The notes under the pieces were generated by a model. It saw nothing but the letters and a program-made list of their open reading frames with translations. It was not told the DNA's origin and searched no databases. A stretch of 11,157 bases of DNA from an uncultured Clostridia bacterium (lineage in GTDB: Bacteria; Bacillota; Clostridia; TANB77; CAG-508): NCBI GenBank assembly GCA_944393345.1, contig CALXZW010000038.1:1-11157 (forward strand). The letters are read 5' to 3'. The translations under genes and the position numbers were made by a program. Positions within the stretch are counted from its first letter, which is position 1, and each line of letters begins with the position of its first letter. Positions 7,383 to 11,157 of the stretch are shown here, piece after piece.

Positions 7383-7646
7383 CTATTTTCTTAATCCTAA
7401 TTTTTCTACTATTGCTCTATATCTTTCGATATCTTTTTTAGCAATATAGTTTAATAAATTTCTTCTCTTACCTACCATTTTTAAAAGACCTCTTCTTGAA
7501 TGATTGTCTTTTTTATGGATTTTTAAGTGTTCTGTTAATTCATTAATTCTTTCTGATAAAAGAGCGATTTGAACTTCTGGTGAACCAGTATCATTTTCTT
7601 CTCTTTTATATGTGTTTATTATTTCTTGTTTTCTCTCTTTTGTCAT
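7383..7646 (-). CDS. rpsO: Ribosomal protein S15
   Basis: An 87-residue small-subunit protein that binds the central domain of 16S rRNA and helps start assembly of the platform. The full family pattern is visible: DTGSPEVQIALLSERINELTEHL is interrupted by no gap, and HKKDNHSRRGLLKMVGKRRN plus the ending EKLGLRK follow. The usual length is 88-89 residues. The frame continues three codons upstream to a GTG, but this lies inside AGGAGGTG (7653-7660), the ribosome binding site placed 6 bases before the ATG at 7646, so 7646 is the start. It has a good promoter at 7746-7774 and a leader of about 90 bases able to fold. S15 represses its own translation through leader structures in several bacteria, and the leader here is a candidate for that. 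pnp follows after a hairpin. Confidence 0.98.
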   Translation of the reverse strand: MTKERKQEIINTYKREENDTGSPEVQIALLSERINELTEHLKIHKKDNHSRRGLLKMVGKRRNLLNYIAKKDIERYRAIVEKLGLRK

Positions 7647-7652
7647 TTCATA

Positions 7653-7660
7653 CACCTCCT
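7653..7660 (-). promoter_or_regulatory. Ribosome binding site deciding the rpsO start
   Basis: A full AGGAGGTG on the minus strand lies 6 bases before the ATG at 7646. It overlaps and excludes the in-frame GTG at 7655. Confidence 0.9.
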
Positions 7661-7675
7661 ATTTTTTCTTTTATT

Positions 7676-7733
7676 CCTTTAACTGAGCTTAAGTTTAGGT
7701 TCTAGCTTTTAGCTAAGTAAAAGGTATGCCTTT
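7676..7733 (-). promoter_or_regulatory. Structured 5' leader of rpsO, candidate S15 autoregulatory element
   Basis: In minus-strand RNA, 7724-7711 (CCUUUUACUUAGCU) can pair with 7689-7676 (AGCUCAGUUAAAGG) in 12 of 14 positions, ending 16 bases before the Shine-Dalgarno. Two shorter hairpins compete with it: AAAGG/CCTTT with a 4-base loop (7720-7733), and TAGCT/AGCTA with a 3-base loop (7703-7715). Alternative folds upstream of rpsO fit known S15 self-regulation, but no published leader class is recognised here. Confidence 0.45.
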
Positions 7734-7745
7734 ATTGACATATAT

Positions 7746-7774
7746 ATTTTACTATATTTTGTAAAATTTTACAA
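7746..7774 (-). promoter_or_regulatory. Promoter of rpsO
   Basis: On the minus strand TTGTAA (7769-7774) and TAAAAT (7746-7751) are exactly 17 bases apart, giving a start near 7739 and a leader of about 93 bases. Confidence 0.65.
7759..7774. repeat. Perfect 16-base palindrome covering the rpsO -35 box
   Basis: TTGTAAAATTTTACAA is its own reverse complement. One end is the -35 box of the rpsO promoter and the rest fills most of the spacer. It could be an operator for a dimeric repressor, or a chance palindrome in AT-rich DNA. It has no following T run on the minus strand, so it is a poor terminator for the serpin gene. Confidence 0.5.
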
Positions 7775-7793
7775 GTGTTTTTGTGATTTTTGT

Positions 7794-9065
7794 TTAATAT
7801 TGATAATCACTTTTATCTTCTTCCCAAGAATTTGGTTCATATACTGTTCCTGTAAACCATATTTCGTCAGTATTTTTATCTTTTATAAAATAAATAAATG
7901 GTTTATCAATCTTTATTTCTTTAGGTTTATTTATATTACTAATAGCATATTTCTCTTCCATAACTACTACTGTAACCGCTGCTGCTTTTATACCTTTTTC
8001 CGAAAAATCAACATTTGCTTTATGAAGAGCATCTTTAACATAAAGTCCAATTATGCTATTTGTCATATCAGAAAAATCTGCTAACTCTCTATCAAAAGCA
8101 TCTATAACTCCTAATTTTATTAGATCATCTTTTAATTTTAAGTCATAATCAAATGAAAATTTAGGTATTGAAATTTCTATCCCATTTTTTTCTTTTGAAG
8201 CTGGCTTCATTTTATTTATAATATTATTTAATTCTTCATTTGTAAAACTTTCTATATAATTTGATAAATCTCCATTTGGCATTATTGAAATAAATTCTAA
8301 TTGAGTATTATCATATTTTTTTAAATCTATTGATAAAGCAGTAATTTCTTTTTCTTTATAATATGAAAAACTATCACTTTTAGTTTCTTTATTTAGAGTC
8401 GTAGCAATCATATTTTCTCCAGTATTTAATTTGAAATTTTCGCCATGTGTATCACTACACTCAAAAGCATCTTCCCATTCCATATCAATTGCTAGTGCAT
8501 TTATTAATAACATTTTTGTTAATTTGTCTTGAACCATACTATCTTGTAGCATATTTTTTATAATTCCTAAAGTTTTATCTTCTATCCATTTATTTATATT
8601 ATTGGCATTCTTAAAAGAATCATATTTTATTTCTGCATTATATTTATTTTTTAAAATATTTATATATTCTTTTTTCACTTTTCCCGAATAACTATCTCTT
8701 ATATATACACCATTTGCAAAAGACAATACTTTTTTGATATCATCATATCGTGCTAAATTTGAATTTCCTATTACTCTCTCTATTTGTTTTTTTGTATTTC
8801 CACTTGCTCCTTCATTAAGCATATTTAAAGCATATTTAATGGATAATGGACTATATATCATATTCTGATTATTATTTTCCATCTTCAGAAATTCCAATTC
8901 AAAATCCGAATTTACAAGATTGCTAACTTCGTCTTTTGTTTTAATTTTTTCTTTATTTTTTATATTTAAAATTATAATACTTACTATTGCTATAACAGTT
9001 AATAATAACAATATTAATTTTATTGCTGTTTTAAATTTGATTTTTAATACTCCTTTGCTATTCAT
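7794..9065 (-). CDS. Membrane-anchored serpin family protease inhibitor
   Basis: A 423-residue serpin: a one-use inhibitor that traps a serine or cysteine protease when its reactive loop is cut. One hydrophobic helix (about 15-34) after a basic start anchors it with the serpin domain outside. The domain runs from about 48 to 413, with NMIYSPLSIKYALNMLNEGA (68-87) and TKMLLINALAIDMEW (183-197). The hinge EKGIKAAAVT (356-365) aligns with the inhibitory pattern of serpins and KIDKPFIYFI (385-394) is the strand after the loop. Counting from the hinge puts P1 at Lys372, but the part after it is about 6 residues longer than in alpha-1-antitrypsin, so the cleavage site is uncertain. P14 is Ile and P13 Lys, both unusual for an inhibitor. 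The ATG follows AGGGGG by 9 bases and the gene has its own promoter. No clear terminator separates it from rpsO. Confidence 0.93.
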   Translation of the reverse strand: MNSKGVLKIKFKTAIKLILLLLTVIAIVSIIILNIKNKEKIKTKDEVSNLVNSDFELEFLKMENNNQNMIYSPLSIKYALNMLNEGASGNTKKQIERVIGNSNLARYDDIKKVLSFANGVYIRDSYSGKVKKEYINILKNKYNAEIKYDSFKNANNINKWIEDKTLGIIKNMLQDSMVQDKLTKMLLINALAIDMEWEDAFECSDTHGENFKLNTGENMIATTLNKETKSDSFSYYKEKEITALSIDLKKYDNTQLEFISIMPNGDLSNYIESFTNEELNNIINKMKPASKEKNGIEISIPKFSFDYDLKLKDDLIKLGVIDAFDRELADFSDMTNSIIGLYVKDALHKANVDFSEKGIKAAAVTVVVMEEKYAISNINKPKEIKIDKPFIYFIKDKNTDEIWFTGTVYEPNSWEEDKSDYQY

Positions 9066-9117
9066 TTTAAATTTCCCCCTATTTTTTAGTAATAACTATA
9101 TGCTTAATTTCATATTT

Positions 9118-9146
9118 ATTTTATCATTACAAATTTATTAAATCAA
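9118..9146 (-). promoter_or_regulatory. Promoter of the serpin gene
   Basis: On the minus strand TTGATT (9141-9146) and TAAAAT (9118-9123) are 17 bases apart, directly after the upstream terminator, giving a leader of about 45 bases. Confidence 0.6.
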
Positions 9147-9150
9147 TACA

Positions 9151-9185
9151 AAAAATCGATTCTTTTTAAATTAGAACCGATTTTT
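9151..9185 (-). terminator. Intrinsic terminator of the lectin/FGE-fold protein gene
   Basis: AAAAATCG (9151-9158) pairs with CGATTTTT (9178-9185). After one mismatch TTCT/AGAA adds four pairs, leaving a 9-base loop. The minus strand ends in a run of T residues, 8 bases past the stop codon. Confidence 0.85.
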
Positions 9186-9193
9186 AAAATATA

Positions 9194-10867
9194 TTAATAT
9201 ATACTTACTCTAAAGCCTATACTAAAATATGAGAAACTTGGATATCCGTTACTTACAGTATTTGTATTATTTTCTGAAGAAGTACTTTCATATGCTCCTC
9301 CTCTTATTGTACATGGATTCGAGGTATTTGATGAATATTCAAGTGTCCATTCCCAAACATTTCCTGCTAAATCAAATACATTCTGTTTACCAAAAGTACC
9401 TATCGCTCCTGCTGTTAATAATGTTTTTCCTGACGATGTTTTATTGTATGGTGCATTAAACCACGTCGAACCATTGTTAGTTGAATATTTTACATTACCA
9501 TCTGTTATTTCATATTTAGTAGATTCATAATTTCCCCAAGAAGTACTATTGGTTTTTAATAATGATTGAATTGTAGATATATTTGTACCTTGTGCAACTG
9601 CTTTACTTTCTATAAATTTCTGTACTAAATTCCATTGTATACCAAACATTAAACTACTTGTTTTTTCTCCTGAAGGAACTCTATTTGCCAATGCTTGCGC
9701 TTCGCTACATGTTACATAATTAAATGGATATAAGTTTGCTTGAGATTGTGGTACCAGTCCTGCTACTGATGTATGATTCTTTCTTACCGTTGCTATACCT
9801 GCTTCATATCTTCCAATATAGAATCCTCCATTTTGATATACACTTTTTAACATTTTTTTCTTTAATTCAGAATATGCTGTACTCGTTAAACCTGTTGCTT
9901 CATCTGAATAGTATTGATCAGATGTAATTGCACCACTTCTGTATGTTGCAGTATATGCTTGTAAATCATTTTCAATTTTTGTATATTCCTCATCTGTAAA
10001 TTCTTTAATATTTATTCCTGCTGTTGGATATGTACTTGCCAATTTTGGAACTTCTATCCAAACATATTCATTTCCTAATGAATCTTTTATTACAAGTCCT
10101 GTATCTAAATCTGTTCCATCTAGTTTAGAATAATCTGAAGTTGGTAAATATGGTCTGGTTGCAACTGTACTAGGTAGTGAACCAGCTCCACTTTGTATTT
10201 CTGCATCTGCTTGATAAGAATCTATTGATAATGATATATTTACTGCTGACGTAGCATCTGGATTATCTATAAAATATTTTCCAACTTTATATCCCCACTC
10301 TGAATCTAATTCATCATTATCTCCAATCCAATTTGCTTTAACTGTTAAATATCCACTGTTATTAGGCAAAACTTGCAGAGAATGTTCTACTTCTATTGTA
10401 AACGGAAATTTTTCTAAATCATTTATTATATATCCTTTTGCAAGCATTTCTCCTGTTTCTGGATCCTGTGTTATAACAGGAACTGTTATATTTACAAAGT
10501 TCTCTGTCGTGTTTTGTTCACCTTCTGGTACAAGTTCGTATGTAACTCCTGCTAAAGTAATTGATTCAATATGATAATCTATATCAACTAATGCTTCTCC
10601 GTTATTTTTTATATCAATTTTAACTGTTTGTTCCTCCATTTGAGGATATAGAATTGGAAAATCTATTCCTATTGGATTTTCTTTTTTTTCATCATTTATA
10701 TAATATTCCATATCCCATGCAGCAATATGCAAATTCAAATATGTATTAAGAATTTTAGAATATGCAAACCATGCAAACGTTGTCATTACAAGAGAAAATA
10801 GTAATATAATGAATTTTTTAAATCCAAATTTTTTGTTTGATTTTCTATATTTACGTAGAATCCCCAT
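9194..10867 (-). CDS. Membrane-anchored surface protein: TasA-like region plus C-terminal FGE/C-type-lectin fold domain
   Basis: A 557-residue protein. A basic start and one hydrophobic helix (about 18-37, ending TFAWF) resemble SipW-dependent signal regions. Residues about 45-180 (NLHIAAWDMEYYI, then KIDIKNNGEALVDIDYHI) look like the beta-sandwich of TasA/camelysin-type fibre proteins. A linker leads to a domain at about 255-557 of the formylglycine-generating enzyme (SUMF1/EgtB/PvdO) fold, with GGFYIGRYEAG (347-357), AGNVWEW (501-507), RGGAY (522-526) and GFRV (551-554) four residues from the end. Its only cysteines are Cys387 and Cys519, so the paired copper-binding cysteines of true formylglycine-generating enzymes are absent and ligand binding is more likely than catalysis. 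The ATG at 10867 follows AGGGAG by 9 bases. It has its own promoter and terminator. The N/S/T/Y-rich last loop (527-550) resembles variable proteins of diversity-generating retroelements, but no reverse transcriptase is in the window. Confidence 0.8.
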   Translation of the reverse strand: MGILRKYRKSNKKFGFKKFIILLFSLVMTTFAWFAYSKILNTYLNLHIAAWDMEYYINDEKKENPIGIDFPILYPQMEEQTVKIDIKNNGEALVDIDYHIESITLAGVTYELVPEGEQNTTENFVNITVPVITQDPETGEMLAKGYIINDLEKFPFTIEVEHSLQVLPNNSGYLTVKANWIGDNDELDSEWGYKVGKYFIDNPDATSAVNISLSIDSYQADAEIQSGAGSLPSTVATRPYLPTSDYSKLDGTDLDTGLVIKDSLGNEYVWIEVPKLASTYPTAGINIKEFTDEEYTKIENDLQAYTATYRSGAITSDQYYSDEATGLTSTAYSELKKKMLKSVYQNGGFYIGRYEAGIATVRKNHTSVAGLVPQSQANLYPFNYVTCSEAQALANRVPSGEKTSSLMFGIQWNLVQKFIESKAVAQGTNISTIQSLLKTNSTSWGNYESTKYEITDGNVKYSTNNGSTWFNAPYNKTSSGKTLLTAGAIGTFGKQNVFDLAGNVWEWTLEYSSNTSNPCTIRGGAYESTSSENNTNTVSNGYPSFSYFSIGFRVSIY

Positions 10868-10908
10868 TAAAAATTTCTCCCTCTTTTGTATATTTTAATA
10901 TCAACTAC

Positions 10909-10937
10909 ATTTTACACTATTTTAATTTCTCATGCAA
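10909..10937 (-). promoter_or_regulatory. Promoter of the lectin/FGE-fold protein gene
   Basis: On the minus strand TTGCAT (10932-10937) and TAAAAT (10909-10914) are exactly 17 bases apart, giving a leader of about 35 bases. Confidence 0.65.
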
Positions 10938-10981
10938 TATTTAGGAAAGATTTTTATATTATTTATTAGCAAATATACAAC

Positions 10982-11009
10982 AAAAAAGACACTATTAAAA
11001 GTGCCTTTT
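10982..11009 (-). terminator. Intrinsic terminator of the partial surface-protein gene
   Basis: Minus-strand RNA forms a 10-pair stem (11009-11000 with 10993-10984, one G-U pair) around a 6-base loop and ends in six U residues. It lies 13 bases past the stop codon. Confidence 0.85.
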
Positions 11010-11022
11010 ATATAACTTTCTA

Positions 11023-11157
11023 CTATGGCTCTGCATCTTCTGAACCTGGTTTACTTAGTCCTACTTCTATTGTTAATCCCCCACCAAGTGATGCATAGTT
11101 GATACAGTCAACATCTTGTCCTTCTAGCCATACATACATTCTTATTTTATGGTATTC
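11023..11157 (-). CDS. C-terminal 44 residues of a probable SipW-dependent/TasA-like surface protein (gene runs off the window)
   Basis: Only the last 44 codons and a TAG stop are inside the window. The pattern KIRMYVWLEGQDVDC followed by INYASLGGG, LTIEVGLS and a short acidic tail SEDAEP matches the C-terminal strands of TasA/camelysin-like proteins of clostridia, where a WxEGxDxxC block precedes the last beta strand. Such proteins are exported, processed by a SipW-type signal peptidase and may form surface fibres. The next gene downstream, at 9194-10867, has a TasA-like N-terminal region, so the two may belong to one set of surface genes, but a terminator and a new promoter separate them. 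The frame is clear. The family call rests on a short segment. Confidence 0.6.
   Translation of the reverse strand, partial: EYHKIRMYVWLEGQDVDCINYASLGGGLTIEVGLSKPGSEDAEP

Noticed and set aside
7759..7774. Terminator for the serpin gene
   Set aside because: The palindrome has no loop of normal size and no T run follows on the minus strand.
7800..8084. 94-codon plus-strand frame opposite the serpin C-terminus
   Set aside because: The serpin hinge and C-terminal strands lie on the other strand, and this frame has low-complexity Phe/Cys/Tyr-rich content and no start signal.
9197..9290. Firm call of a diversity-generating retroelement variable repeat
   Set aside because: No template repeat or reverse transcriptase is in the window and the codon pattern is also explained by AT bias, so it is kept only as a finding.
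1..11157. CRISPR arrays, tRNA genes, insertion sequences or phage genes
   Set aside because: I looked for spaced direct repeats, tRNA cloverleaf ends, transposase motifs and phage structural genes and saw none.

Overview
The window is very AT-rich and reads as chromosomal DNA of a low-GC, anaerobe-type Bacillota, most likely an uncultured gut-type clostridium. The support is the base composition, the strong AGGAGG-type ribosome binding sites, the rpsO-pnp arrangement, and surface proteins with a SipW/TasA-like N-terminus. Species cannot be told from the sequence alone. Every gene I can support lies on the minus strand, so transcription runs from high to low coordinates. No tRNA, rRNA, insertion sequence, CRISPR array or phage gene is visible, and no gene-free gap exceeds about 175 bases.

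In transcription order, the window opens (11157-9194) with the last 44 codons of a probable SipW-dependent/TasA-like surface protein and its terminator. Next comes a 557-residue membrane-anchored protein that joins a TasA-like region to a C-terminal formylglycine-generating-enzyme/C-type-lectin fold domain, with its own promoter and terminator. A membrane-anchored serpin follows (9065-7794), also with its own promoter. These look like separately transcribed cell-surface functions.

The middle (7793-5103) is the housekeeping pair rpsO (ribosomal protein S15) and pnp (polynucleotide phosphorylase). Each has a structured leader: a 14-bp imperfect helix upstream of rpsO, and nested inverted repeats upstream of pnp. 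A strong terminator ends pnp.

The last part (5051-1) is a tight, probably single operon: GT39-like membrane glycosyltransferase, membrane-anchored alpha/beta hydrolase of the hormone-sensitive-lipase type, alcohol-acetyltransferase/condensation-like HxxxDG acyltransferase, a six-helix DUF6320-like membrane protein lacking the usual zinc ribbon, a small basic unknown protein, and the 5' part of rlmN (23S rRNA/tRNA adenine-C2 methyltransferase). Gaps are 14 to 32 bases and one pair overlaps by 23 bases. My inference is that the first four genes act together in modifying an envelope lipid or glycan, with an acyl group added by one enzyme and removed by another. No product is known, and this cassette is the best candidate here for an undescribed system.

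Several starts were moved downstream from the longest open frame because an AGGAGG-type site sits just before the internal ATG: the small protein (679), pnp (7208) and rpsO (7646).
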